Assembly (NCBI RefSeq): GCF_019511605.1
Contig: NZ_JAEUAV010000009.1
Span: forward strand, 1-64,000
DNA length: 64,000 nucleotides
Source of the DNA: Paraburkholderia phenoliruptrix
GTDB lineage: Bacteria; Pseudomonadota; Gammaproteobacteria; Burkholderiales; Burkholderiaceae
Direction: 5' to 3'
Positions within the stretch are counted from its first letter, which is position 1; each line of letters opens with the position of its first letter. The notes beneath the pieces are model-generated. The model saw nothing but the letters and a program-made list of their open reading frames with translations, had not been told where the DNA came from and searched no databases. The translations under genes and the position numbers were made by a program. This document shows positions 36,263 to 44,982 of the stretch, one piece after another.

Positions 36263-38068
36263 TCATGGCGCGACGGGGATCATCCACGGGACCAGATACG
36301 CTTGCAGCATCGCAATCACCCCTATCACCGCGGCGCCCGCAATCGAATGAAAGAACACGGTCCGGAAGATCGGACCCAGCGCAAACGACCGCTCTTTCGG
36401 GTCGTCATAGCAGGCGGCACACGCCACCATGATGGACTGCGCATCGATCATCTTGCCCATTACGCCGCCGGTGGAATTGGTCGCCACGATCAGCACCGGA
36501 TTCAGATCGAGTTGCTGCGCGGTGATTCTTTGCAGACTGCCGAACAGCGCGTTCGACGCCGTGTCCGAGCCGGTCAGAAAGACGCCGAGCCAGCCGAGAT
36601 ACGCGGCGAAGAACGGATAGAGAAAGCCAGCGTGCGTGAATGCGAGACCCAATACGGCGTCTGTGCCCGAGTAGCGCGTGAGAAAACCGAGACCCAACAC
36701 CTGCGCGATGACCAGCACCGGAATCTTCATGCGTCGCATCGTCTGCACAAATGCGTCTTTCCATTGAGTCGCGCTCAGTCTGAGCACGAAGCCCGAAAGC
36801 AGCGCCGCGACGAACACGCCCGTTCCGGCGGTGGACAGCCAGTTGATCGTGAATTTGGCCGCCTCGGCTTTCGCGTTGACCGGTGCAACCGGCGGCATGC
36901 GCTGAACGAGGTTATTGAGCGCGGGCATGTCCCAGACAGGCAGCGACAACGTGCCGGTAAACGGCGAACCGAGCAAGGTGGTCGAAAACGGCACCGTTGA
37001 AAAGAGACCGTTGAGCAGCTTTTTGAATTCGGGCACGCCCCACAATGCGCAGCACGCGATCAGAATGACCCAGGGCATCCACGCATGAATCGTTTCGGCG
37101 CGCGAGTAGCGGTACTTCCAGCCGTGCGCATCCGACGTGCTGCTCGGCTCGGCATGGCCCGCCCGTTCCAGCGCTTCCCGCTCGGAACGCAACAGGAAGC
37201 GGGTCTTCGGATGCCAGACGAAACGCAGGAAAAGCGCCGTGCAGATGACCGAAAACACGCCTGACACGACATCGGTCATCAGATGCAGCGCACTGCTTCC
37301 GGACGCGAAGAACTGCATCAGCGCGAACGATAAACCCGCGCACAACATGGCCGGCCACACCTCGAAGACCTGTTTCCACGTGCCGCCTTCCATCTTGACG
37401 AAGGTCGCGACAAGCCAGAAAGGCACCAGCACCGAGACGAACGGCAGTTGCCGGCCGGCCATCGCGGATAACGTCACCTGATCGAGTCCGCTAACAGTGG
37501 CGAGCGTCACGATAGGCGTGCCGATCGCACCCCACGCGACCGGCGCCGTGTTCGCCAGCAGATTGAGCACGGCGGCCTGGAACGGCCTGAAACCAAGACC
37601 GACCATCACCGCGCCGGCAATGGCAACCGGCGTTCCGAACCCCGAGGTTCCCTCGATCACCGCCCCGAACGAAAACGCGATCAGCACGCACTGCAGGCGC
37701 CGGTCGAACGAGATGTGAACGATGGACTCCTTGACGATCTCGAACTTGCCGCTCACGACGCTCATCGTGTAGAGAAACATTGCCGCCAGCACGATCCAGA
37801 TAATGCCGAGAAACCCCGACAGCGAGCCGAGCGCGAATGCGGAAACGGCGGACGCAAACGGCATCCGGAATACAAGGCAGGCAATGATGAACGCGGCGAT
37901 GACCCCAAAAAACGCCGCGTACGGTGCGGAAATACCGAGGTGAACGTTGCCTTGCGCATCGCGATGCCGGTGCAGCGCGATGAAATAAAGCAGCGTGAGG
38001 ATCGGGACGGCGGCGGCAAGGGTGGAGAAAAACGCGTTGCCTAGCGGATCATAAACCTGATGGTACAT
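36263..38068 (-). CDS. lldP: L-lactate permease
   Basis: A 601-residue inner-membrane protein of the LctP/LldP family, a proton symporter for lactate and glycolate. Family landmarks are SFGAVIEGTSGFGTPVAIAGAVMVGLGF, LLANTAPVAWGAIGTPIVTLATVSGL, and near the C-terminus FLTGSDTASNALFGSLQRITAQQL and NSTGGVMGKMIDAQSIMVACAA. AGGAAG precedes the ATG; the frame's earlier start adds 14 unlike residues. No lldD, lldR or lactate dehydrogenase gene accompanies it. Confidence 0.94.
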   Translation of the reverse strand: MYHQVYDPLGNAFFSTLAAAVPILTLLYFIALHRHRDAQGNVHLGISAPYAAFFGVIAAFIIACLVFRMPFASAVSAFALGSLSGFLGIIWIVLAAMFLYTMSVVSGKFEIVKESIVHISFDRRLQCVLIAFSFGAVIEGTSGFGTPVAIAGAVMVGLGFRPFQAAVLNLLANTAPVAWGAIGTPIVTLATVSGLDQVTLSAMAGRQLPFVSVLVPFWLVATFVKMEGGTWKQVFEVWPAMLCAGLSFALMQFFASGSSALHLMTDVVSGVFSVICTALFLRFVWHPKTRFLLRSEREALERAGHAEPSSTSDAHGWKYRYSRAETIHAWMPWVILIACCALWGVPEFKKLLNGLFSTVPFSTTLLGSPFTGTLSLPVWDMPALNNLVQRMPPVAPVNAKAEAAKFTINWLSTAGTGVFVAALLSGFVLRLSATQWKDAFVQTMRRMKIPVLVIAQVLGLGFLTRYSGTDAVLGLAFTHAGFLYPFFAAYLGWLGVFLTGSDTASNALFGSLQRITAQQLDLNPVLIVATNSTGGVMGKMIDAQSIMVACAACYDDPKERSFALGPIFRTVFFHSIAGAAVIGVIAMLQAYLVPWMIPVAP

Positions 38069-38383
38069 GGCGCTTCCTTCTTGGTCTTGGAATAAGGGAC
38101 TACCGTGCACTTTGCCGACGCGTCCTCAGCCTGCCCGCGCGAGTTCGCCTGTTTTCAGCAAACTTTACGAATGCCGACTCGAAGCTTTCATTCAGCCAGT
38201 ATCCTGAGGTATAGCGGGGGGCGCCATCGATTTCAAGTTTTGCTGCCGCAGCGCATTCGTGAAACGCAAAGCCACGGCACCTGCGGGTGCAGGTAAAAGG
38301 CATGCCGCATGACAGAACGCGTGTAAAAACGCGTGCTAAACACGTGCAGAACGCGCCGCGGCCATCGCCCGGAAGAAGAACCG
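38069..38383. other. Intergenic stretch between lldP and mntH
   Basis: It holds the lldP promoter region and the mntH 3' end. A weak terminator-like element for mntH lies at 38325-38344 (minus strand: CGTG-TTTAG-CACG, CG, then TTTTT). A small hairpin GCACC-TGCG-GGTGC is at 38277-38290. No LldR-type operator was recognised. Confidence 0.5.
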
Positions 38384-39742
38384 CTAGCCGGCCAGGGTGT
38401 CCAGCAGAAGCTTCAGGTTCAGGCCGACGATGACGCTGGCCACCGTCCACGCGAGCACCCTGGTCCACAGCGGAATGACGAAGGCGCCCATCGTCCTTTT
38501 GTCTGATGCGAAGCGCACGAGGGGAATCACCGCAAACGGAAGCTGCATCGACAGGATCACCTGACTCAGCAGCAAGAGTTGCGCCGTGCCTGTGTCGCCG
38601 TAGATTGCGGTAACCACCACCACCGGCACGATCGCAATGCCGCGCGTGATCAGGCGTCTGCCCCACGCCGGCAGGCGCAGCCTCACGAAGCCCTCCATGA
38701 CGATCTGTCCGGCGAGCGTCGCCGTGACCGTCGAATTGAGGCCGGACGCGAGCAGCGCGAGCGCAAAGAGCGTGGACGCGATCCCCACTCCTAGCAATGG
38801 CGAGAGCAGGCGGAAGGCGTCGCCGATTTCGGTGACGTTGGTATAGCCGGCCTCATGGAAGGTTGCAGCGGCAACAATGAGAATCGCCGCGTTGATCATG
38901 AGCGCGAGCATCAGCGCGATGGTGCTGTCGATGGTAGCCCAGCGTATCGCGTCGCGGCGCCCTGCATCATTGCGCGCATAGGCCCGCGTCTGCACGATCG
39001 ACGAATGCAGATACAGGTTATGCGGCATGACGGTCGCACCGATAATGCCGATCGCCAGGTACAGAACCTCGCGGCGCGTGACGATTTCCGGCGCCGGCAC
39101 GAAACCTCGCAGCACCGCGGCGACTGACGGAGCGGCCATGGCAATCTGCATCGCGAAGCAGGCGGCAATCACAACCAGCAGACTGATCACGAACGCTTCG
39201 AGGAACCGGAAGCCCTTGTTCATCAGAAGCAGCAGCAGGAATGCGTCGAGTGCGGTGATCAGCGCGCCGGCAATCAGCGGAATGTCGAACAGCAATTGCA
39301 GTGCGATGGCGGTGCCGATCACCTCCGCGAGGTCGCACGCGATGATAGCCAGTTCGCAGGCGATCCACAGCGCGTAGTTCACGGGTTTCGAATAATGCGC
39401 GCGACAAGCCTGCGCCAGGTCCTGACCGGTGGCAATGCCAAGGCGCACGGAAAGCGCCTGAAGCAGAATCGCCATCAGATTGGACAGCAGGATGACCGCG
39501 AGCAGCGTGTAGCCGAACCGCGAACCGCCGGCAAGGTCGGTCGCCCAGTTGCCCGGGTCCATATAACCGACGGAGATCATGTAGCCCGGACCCGCGAACG
39601 CGAAAAAGCGCCACAGCCATCTGCCTTTGTCCGGCACCTGGACGCTCCGGTGCACCTCCGGCAGGCTGGCGTCGAAACTGTCGTCCCGATCCGGCCTTTT
39701 TCCGCCGGGGCGAGGCGCAGAGGGGGACTGTGGATCGAGCAT
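38384..39742 (-). CDS. mntH: NRAMP-family divalent metal transporter
   Basis: A 452-residue proton-coupled metal importer with about eleven spans. The diagnostic metal-site motifs are visible: DPGN in [21 protein letters not shown] (span 1) and MPHN in [15 protein letters not shown] (span 6). Mn(II)/Fe(II) specificity is typical of MntH. The ATG at 39742 removes 28 upstream residues that look non-coding; no strong ribosome site supports either start. No Mn riboswitch or MntR box was recognised upstream. Confidence 0.9.
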   Translation of the reverse strand: MLDPQSPSAPRPGGKRPDRDDSFDASLPEVHRSVQVPDKGRWLWRFFAFAGPGYMISVGYMDPGNWATDLAGGSRFGYTLLAVILLSNLMAILLQALSVRLGIATGQDLAQACRAHYSKPVNYALWIACELAIIACDLAEVIGTAIALQLLFDIPLIAGALITALDAFLLLLLMNKGFRFLEAFVISLLVVIAACFAMQIAMAAPSVAAVLRGFVPAPEIVTRREVLYLAIGIIGATVMPHNLYLHSSIVQTRAYARNDAGRRDAIRWATIDSTIALMLALMINAAILIVAAATFHEAGYTNVTEIGDAFRLLSPLLGVGIASTLFALALLASGLNSTVTATLAGQIVMEGFVRLRLPAWGRRLITRGIAIVPVVVVTAIYGDTGTAQLLLLSQVILSMQLPFAVIPLVRFASDKRTMGAFVIPLWTRVLAWTVASVIVGLNLKLLLDTLAG

Positions 39743-39915
39743 GGGCGATGTACTCAGTGAGCGCGCGCACCGCGCGACTCGTGGCGACGGCATGCGGCAG
39801 TGCAGCACGTCCACGCCGGATGTCACCGCACACTCGGTCTTATGCTAGCGATGTCGCGGCCTCGCGTCACGCACTATCTGGGGCCGCTCGCCCGACATCC
39901 CCTTGCTGCAAACGC

Positions 39916-40626
39916 TCAACTACCCTCGAGAGTTGCAGACGAAGCAGGCGCGTCGTCCTCGTCCTGCTCTTCAAGCATGCGCAACGCCGCTTTCTCCGCG
40001 TTCAGCACGTGCTGGCGCGCAAGCTGCTGGGCCGCCTCCGCGTCGCGCGCCTTCAACGCTTTGTACAGCTTGTCGATTTCGCGCAGGCTGCTGGGCAGCC
40101 GGTCAGGATGCATCAGGGACGTCGCGCGCAACAGGTTCACCCGCGAATAGAGGCTGTTCAGGATCTCCTTGACAAGGTGATTGCCGCAATGGTCGAGCAA
40201 CACGTCGTAAAGAGCCGCCTTGGCCTTCAGAACGCCTTCCTGGTCATGTGCCGTCGCGTGCGCACGCAATGTCTTGGCGGCACTGCCAAACTCGGCGATG
40301 GCTTCGTCGCTGGCAAGCCGCGCGAACTCGTGCGCCGCAAACCCTTCGAGCAAAGCGCGCAACGCGTAAAGTTCGGCGGCTTCGGCCCGCGACATGACCG
40401 CGACCACGGGTCCCTTATGCGGCACATTGCGCACCAGCTTTTCCGCCTCCAGCTTGCGCAGAGCCTCGCGCACGGAAGTGCGGCTGACGCCCAGCGTCTC
40501 GCACAGCTCGCGTTCAATCAGACGCGCGCCCGGCGCGAAGCGTCCACTCATGATGGCCTCGCGCAGTACGTTTTCAACCCGATGACGCAGCGTCTCAGGC
40601 CGGATCAACCCAATATCAGTCGACAT
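39916..40626 (-). CDS. GntR-family regulator, FadR/FCD subfamily
   Basis: A 236-residue regulator. Winged helix-turn-helix: LREAIMSGRFAPGARLIERELCETLGVSRTSVREALRKLEAEKLV (about residues 20-66). All-helical FCD effector domain follows (about 85-215: YALRALLEGFAAHEFARLA and ALYDVLLDHCGNHLVKEIL). It stands at the downstream end of the minus-strand catabolic cluster and probably controls it. A TTGTCGGAC half-dyad overlaps its own ribosome-site region, suggesting autoregulation. FCD proteins usually bind small organic acids. Confidence 0.92.
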   Translation of the reverse strand: MSTDIGLIRPETLRHRVENVLREAIMSGRFAPGARLIERELCETLGVSRTSVREALRKLEAEKLVRNVPHKGPVVAVMSRAEAAELYALRALLEGFAAHEFARLASDEAIAEFGSAAKTLRAHATAHDQEGVLKAKAALYDVLLDHCGNHLVKEILNSLYSRVNLLRATSLMHPDRLPSSLREIDKLYKALKARDAEAAQQLARQHVLNAEKAALRMLEEQDEDDAPASSATLEGS

Positions 40627-40635
40627 TATTGTCTT

Positions 40636-40648
40636 CCCGTCCGACAAA
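40636..40648 (-). promoter_or_regulatory. Candidate GntR autoregulatory site
   Basis: On the minus strand TTTGTCGGACGGG matches 9 of 13 positions of the perfect dyad ATTGTCGGACAAT found at 44892-44904. It lies 10 bases upstream of the GntR start codon, just behind the ribosome site; another ATTGTC half-site lies at 40628-40633. Confidence 0.4.
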
Positions 40649-40799
40649 AATCCAACCGCCATCATACTTCACCGTTGGTCTAATCAGGCGATTGGTGTGG
40701 ACTGGCGCCGGCTGATATATGCGGAACACGGCGGTTGCCTCGACTCACTGCGCAAGCCGCACGCCTGAAGTACTGTCCGGCCGCTTCGGCGAGTCGGAT

Positions 40800-41585
40800 C
40801 TACGTGGCAGTGCGCCGTTTTGCGAGCGCCGCTTCCAGCAGCGGGGCGCCGAGCTCTGCGCCGTGAATTCCCGTGGTACTGACAATCTCGAGCAGTTCCA
40901 TCAGTTCTTCCGCCGTCGCGCCGTAGCGCAGAGCGTTTCGCATATGCAGCTTGAGCCCCGGCACATACAGATGCGTCGACGACGCGTCGAACGCGCAATA
41001 CATGAACTCCTTGATTTTCGGACTCAGCACACCGGTACGCCACGGCACCGAAGAAAATTCGACATACGCCTCGAAAAGATCAGGGTCGAGTTCGAGCAGG
41101 CCTTCCCACGTGGCATGCCAGTAACCGCGGTTCTTCTCGAACGCTTCTTTCAGCGCGCTGCGCCTTTCGTCGAGCGGCACGGGGCCTGAGCGCAGCCCCT
41201 CCTCTTCCAGTACTTCCAGCAGCACAGGCACGCCGACGTTGCTGGTATGAATGCCTATCGTGCTGATCAGCTCGAGCACTTCCATCAGTTCCTCGGCTGT
41301 CGCGCCGCATGCAAGCGCGCGCTCAAGGTGATGTGCGACGCCCGGCGCATAAAGCTGCGTGGCGCATGCATCGGCGGCGAGCGCAATGAATGCACGCACT
41401 TTATCGTCGAGATGATTCCTGCGTTGAGGTACCGCCGAGAACTGTAAATACGCGTCGACAAAACCCGCGTCCAGACGAAGCATACTGTCCCACGCCGCGT
41501 TCCAGACGCCGTGCACGCGCACGAAGTCGTTCCTGATCTGCTGCGGCTCGCGCGACGCATGCGCCGGCTGCGCTCGTTCATCCAT
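40800..41585 (-). CDS. Double carboxymuconolactone-decarboxylase-like (AhpD-fold) protein
   Basis: A 261-residue protein with two AhpD-type domains. The first is at about residues 38-110 (DKVRAFIALAADACATQLYAPGVAHHLERALACGATAEELMEVLELIS); the second at about 165-240 (PKIKEFMYCAFDASSTHLYVPGLKLHMRNALRYGATAEELMELLEIVS). Both keep the HxxxAL and GATxEE signature, but the redox CxxC of peroxidase members is absent and the second copy has no Cys at the site. A lactone decarboxylase or scaffold role is more likely than a peroxidase one. Last structural gene of the cluster. Confidence 0.85.
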   Translation of the reverse strand: MDERAQPAHASREPQQIRNDFVRVHGVWNAAWDSMLRLDAGFVDAYLQFSAVPQRRNHLDDKVRAFIALAADACATQLYAPGVAHHLERALACGATAEELMEVLELISTIGIHTSNVGVPVLLEVLEEEGLRSGPVPLDERRSALKEAFEKNRGYWHATWEGLLELDPDLFEAYVEFSSVPWRTGVLSPKIKEFMYCAFDASSTHLYVPGLKLHMRNALRYGATAEELMELLEIVSTTGIHGAELGAPLLEAALAKRRTAT

Positions 41586-41665
41586 TCACTCACTCCCCCA
41601 TGATGTCGCCGCTTCATGCAGCCGCGCAAACGCGGCGCAGGCCGCGTGGCGCACAGCCTGGCGCG

Positions 41666-42061
41666 TCAACGCGCGCCGAGTCCCTGCGGATAATCGGCTT
41701 CCGCCACTTCCTCCTGCCACATCGACTTGCCGATGGACGTGGCGATATGGACCATGTAGCTGCCGTCGCTTGCCCCGTGCCAGTGCCGCTCGTTGGGCCC
41801 GATAAAGACGATGTCGCCCTGGCGGATTTCCTGCGGCGCCTCGCCTTCCTTGCAGACCCAACCCTTGCCCGCCGTCACCTGCAACACCTGTCCGTGCTCG
41901 TGCGCATGCCAATACGTGCGGCCACGCGGTGCGAAAAAGACGGTGTTGATTGTCACGCCGTCAGTCGCCGGCATGACCGGGTCGGCCCAGACCGTGCCCG
42001 AAAAGGTCTCGCCGCGCTGCTCCGACATCTTTCCTTCTGCCCTGCCGTGAAATACCTTCAT
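41666..42061 (-). CDS. Single-domain cupin protein
   Basis: A 131-residue cupin with the metal ligands in YWHAHEHGQVLQVTAGKGWV (motif 1) and GDIVFIGPNERHWHGAS (motif 2). The N-terminus MKVFHGRAEGKMSEQRGETFSG is shared with small Mn-cupins annotated as hydroxynitrile-lyase-like or linked to carboxymuconolactone decarboxylases. It is 14 bases after the dehydrogenase gene and followed by the double CMD gene, so it is probably a pathway enzyme. Confidence 0.85.
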   Translation of the reverse strand: MKVFHGRAEGKMSEQRGETFSGTVWADPVMPATDGVTINTVFFAPRGRTYWHAHEHGQVLQVTAGKGWVCKEGEAPQEIRQGDIVFIGPNERHWHGASDGSYMVHIATSIGKSMWQEEVAEADYPQGLGAR

Positions 42062-42075
42062 GAATGCTTCCCCTG

Positions 42076-42984
42076 TTATGAACTTTTGCGCGCGCCGTCG
42101 AAGAGCCGCACGCCGCCCGATACGTCTCCAATCGCATCGACCACCCGGTTGCTGATGACATCGCCATAGCCGAGCGCCGTGCCGAGGCCGAAACTCGCGA
42201 GCGGCCCCGACGCGTTCAGCGATACGACACCCAACTCGCGCGCGCGATCGACGTAAAGCACCACGTCCTTGGTCATCAGCTTGCCGGTCAGGCCGCCTTC
42301 CAGATAGTCGCCGTCCACGATCCTGGGAAAGCGATTCAGCGTCGCGAAGTTCACGCCGCTGCTGCTGTTGAGCACGTCGAGCAGCAAATGCAGATCGAGC
42401 CCGGCCTTCTTGCCCGCGACCATGACTTCCGCGCTGGCCGCAAGGCTGACCGCGTTAAGAAAGTTGTTCAGCAGCTTGGTGGTGTGGCCCGCGCCGCTGC
42501 CGCCCATGTGTGCAACCTTCGACGCGATGGGCGCGAACACCCAATCCAGCGCCTGGACCGCCTCCGACTCGCCACCCACCATCAGCGTCAGCGTGCCTTT
42601 CTCGGCCGCAGCCGCACCGCCGGAAATTCCGGCGTCGACATACTGAACGCCGCTCTGTGCGAAGCGCTGCGCGAGCCGTATTGTCGAGCTTGCAGCGGCC
42701 GTGCTGAGATCAACCACGATCTGTCCAGCGCGACAATTCGCCAGCACGCCGCCCTCGCCTTCGACCACGGCTTCCACAACCTTGCTGTCGGGCAGCGACA
42801 TCAATACGACGTCGGCAAATTTCATGACGTCGGCCAGCGTCCCGGCAGGCTGCGCGCCCGCGTGGCTCACCCGCTCAGGCACGGTGTCGTAGCCGAGCAC
42901 CGCGAAGCCCGCGTCGACGAGACGGCACGTCATGCGCCCGCCCATGTTGCCAAGGCCGATGAACCCGATCCTTTCCTTGTTCAT
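42076..42984 (-). CDS. Beta-hydroxyacid dehydrogenase (3-hydroxyisobutyrate dehydrogenase family), copy 1
   Basis: A 302-residue NAD(P)-dependent oxidoreductase. The Rossmann motif is GFIGLGNMGGRM at the N-terminus, the substrate loop VDAGISGGAAAAEKGTLTLMVGG (near 120; the usual DAPVSGG is altered to DAGISGG) and the catalytic Lys in GAGHTTKLLNNFL (near 170). The family oxidises or reduces 3-hydroxyisobutyrate, tartronate semialdehyde and related acids. One of three non-identical paralogues in the cluster. Confidence 0.92.
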   Translation of the reverse strand: MNKERIGFIGLGNMGGRMTCRLVDAGFAVLGYDTVPERVSHAGAQPAGTLADVMKFADVVLMSLPDSKVVEAVVEGEGGVLANCRAGQIVVDLSTAAASSTIRLAQRFAQSGVQYVDAGISGGAAAAEKGTLTLMVGGESEAVQALDWVFAPIASKVAHMGGSGAGHTTKLLNNFLNAVSLAASAEVMVAGKKAGLDLHLLLDVLNSSSGVNFATLNRFPRIVDGDYLEGGLTGKLMTKDVVLYVDRARELGVVSLNASGPLASFGLGTALGYGDVISNRVVDAIGDVSGGVRLFDGARKSS

Positions 42985-43013
42985 TTCCGCTGTTCCTTAC
43001 AGGTCGCTATGTT

Positions 43014-44363
43014 TCAGAAGTCCACGTCTTTCGTCTCCGGTCCCATCAGGGCACCGACCGCGCCGATCAGTCCGCCGATGCACAGCAGCACCACCGAGGT
43101 CAGCCGCAACGGCATGAACGCGCTTAGCCAGTCCATATAGAACGCGTAGAACGACGGGATGATCACCGACAGGCTGAAGCCGACGCCAAAGCCTGTCGCG
43201 CGCACATCGGTGACGAAGCGTTCGTTGATGTAGGTGACGATCACGCCCCAGGGCGAGGTCACGAGTACCGCGAGCAGGCAAACGAGCACGATGATCGTCG
43301 TCAGAGACAGTCCCTCGACGTTCGCCAGCACATACAGCAGCGCCGCGCCGAGCGTCGCGATGAGCGGGCCGACAATTGCAAAGAAACGCCGCCGCCCGAT
43401 CACCTGCGCGATCATCCCCGAGCCGATGTAGCTGAAGAACAGCACGAAGTACGTGATCATTAGGGTCGACGTCATCTGAAAGCCCGTCAGATGAAGCGTC
43501 TTCACGAGAAGACCGGTAGGCAGGAAGATCGTGATGATGTTTTGCGTGAGCCAGAAGCCCGTCATCATCAGCAGCACCTGCAGCAGGTTGCGTCCGCTCT
43601 TGCCGTGCAGCAAGTCGGTGAGCGGCAGCTTCTCGGGCTGGTCCGCCTTGCCTGCCGTTTCACTTTTCCAGATTTCCGATTCGGCGACCTTGCGCACGTA
43701 GTACATCGCGAGAACACCCGCGAGCACCGCGCCCAGCACGAATGGAATGCGCCAGCCCCACTGCGCATACGGCGAGTTCATGCCGTTAAGCGGAAACAGC
43801 GCGAACATCAGCATCGCGACGAGGTTGATCGACACATACGCAGCGGGAAAACCCGCAATGATGAAGCCGCCGACGAAGCCGCGCTGCGACTTCCTGGAGT
43901 ATTCGATGGCAAGCGGCATCGCGCCGGTATAGCCACCGCCGAGAAAAATGCCGTCCACAAAGCGCAGCAGCACCAGCGCCCAGTACGACGCGATGCCAAT
44001 GCTCTCGTAGCCCGGAAGCAGCGCGATCAGCAGCGTGACGATGCCGAAGCCCGACACCGACCAGATCGATGCCTTGCGGCGGCCAATGCGGTCCGCGACC
44101 ATCCCGAACAGCAGCGCGCCGATTGGCCGCCCGAGCAGTGTCGTGATGAACACCAGCGACGCAAGAATCGTTTCCATGCCGCCTGACAGATGCGGTGGCT
44201 GGAAGAACGCGAGCACCGGCGACAACACGACGACCGGCAGGTAAATGTCGAACATATCGATGTACTCGGAAAAGAATGCGCCTTTGATCGCATTGCGTCT
44301 TTTCGTTTCTATCGACTGCTCCTGTTCGGACTGAACCAGATCAGTCGCGGTGAGAGTCTTCAT
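43014..44363 (-). CDS. MFS transporter (metabolite:proton symporter type)
   Basis: A 449-residue 12-span transporter. The loop between spans 2 and 3 carries the MFS signature LLFGMVADRIGRRKASIWS. The IDMFDIYLPVVVLSPVLAFF start and a large central loop after span 6 (VRKVAESEIWKSETAGKAD) fit the MHS/sugar-porter-like group that imports organic acids. It lies between a CMD gene and a dehydrogenase gene and is presumably one of two importers for this pathway. Confidence 0.92.
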   Translation of the reverse strand: MKTLTATDLVQSEQEQSIETKRRNAIKGAFFSEYIDMFDIYLPVVVLSPVLAFFQPPHLSGGMETILASLVFITTLLGRPIGALLFGMVADRIGRRKASIWSVSGFGIVTLLIALLPGYESIGIASYWALVLLRFVDGIFLGGGYTGAMPLAIEYSRKSQRGFVGGFIIAGFPAAYVSINLVAMLMFALFPLNGMNSPYAQWGWRIPFVLGAVLAGVLAMYYVRKVAESEIWKSETAGKADQPEKLPLTDLLHGKSGRNLLQVLLMMTGFWLTQNIITIFLPTGLLVKTLHLTGFQMTSTLMITYFVLFFSYIGSGMIAQVIGRRRFFAIVGPLIATLGAALLYVLANVEGLSLTTIIVLVCLLAVLVTSPWGVIVTYINERFVTDVRATGFGVGFSLSVIIPSFYAFYMDWLSAFMPLRLTSVVLLCIGGLIGAVGALMGPETKDVDF

Positions 44364-44426
44364 CGCTGTCTCCTTTGAATGTTATTGCGTTGCCAGGCGC
44401 GCGCGGTGACGCGCGCCCGCGTAACA

Positions 44427-44825
44427 TCAGGCTGCCGAAGTCTCCGCTTCGTATGCATTGATGGCCTCGCTCGCCACGCGAAAAGCGGCGAGAGCGAGCG
44501 GCACGCCGCAGTAGATGGCCGCCTGCATCAGCACCGCGCGAATTTCTTCTTTCGTCGCGCCGTTGCGCAGCGCGCCCTTTACGTGCACCGACAATTCGTG
44601 ATGCTGGCTCATCGCCGTGAGCATCCCCAGGTTGAGCAGACTGCGCGTCTTGAACGGCAGTGTCGTGTCGCCCCAGATGTCGCCCCAGCAACACTCGGTG
44701 ACGTACTTCTGCATCGGTCGATTGAAGTCGTCTGCATTGGCCCACGACTTCTCGACATGCGCTGCCCCGAGCACTTCCTTGCGGTTCTCGAAGCCCTTTT
44801 CGAAACGTTGGTTTGTGCTGTCCAT
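44427..44825 (-). CDS. Carboxymuconolactone-decarboxylase family protein (PcaC-like)
   Basis: A 132-residue protein that covers the PcaC fold along its whole length. It starts RFEKGFENRKEVLGAAHVEKSWANADDFNRP, then TECCWGDIWGDTTLPFKTRSLLNLGMLTAM, ending with the HVKGALRNGATKEEIRAVLMQAAIYCGVP signature. In protocatechuate breakdown PcaC decarboxylates 4-carboxymuconolactone; here no pcaB or pcaD is present, so a different lactone substrate is likely. GAGGAG precedes the ATG at 44825; a perfect dyad lies 67 bases upstream. Confidence 0.88.
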   Translation of the reverse strand: MDSTNQRFEKGFENRKEVLGAAHVEKSWANADDFNRPMQKYVTECCWGDIWGDTTLPFKTRSLLNLGMLTAMSQHHELSVHVKGALRNGATKEEIRAVLMQAAIYCGVPLALAAFRVASEAINAYEAETSAA

Positions 44826-44891
44826 CCTTACTCCTCTCAGTTGCCTTACCCGTCCACCAATTCTCGCGCACACAGTTTGCATGACACGATG

Positions 44892-44904
44892 ATTGTCCGA
44901 CAAT
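44892..44904. promoter_or_regulatory. Perfect GntR-type operator dyad
   Basis: ATTGTC-C-GACAAT is a perfect 6+1+6 palindrome, in the TTGTC..GACAA style of FCD-type GntR operators. It sits between the aldehyde dehydrogenase and the PcaC-like gene, overlapping a possible -10 (AATCAT) and just behind an AAAAAAATTTT tract on the minus strand. The cluster-encoded GntR regulator is the likely ligand. Confidence 0.65.
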
Positions 44905-44982
44905 TCAAACACGTAAAATTTTTTTGGCCTACCTGCCGTCTGCTCACCGTTCGCCGCTCATAGGCTCCCGGCCCGGCAACCG

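Noticed and set aside
36302..37000. Plus-strand frame opposite lldP
   Set aside because: Antisense shadow of the lactate permease gene.
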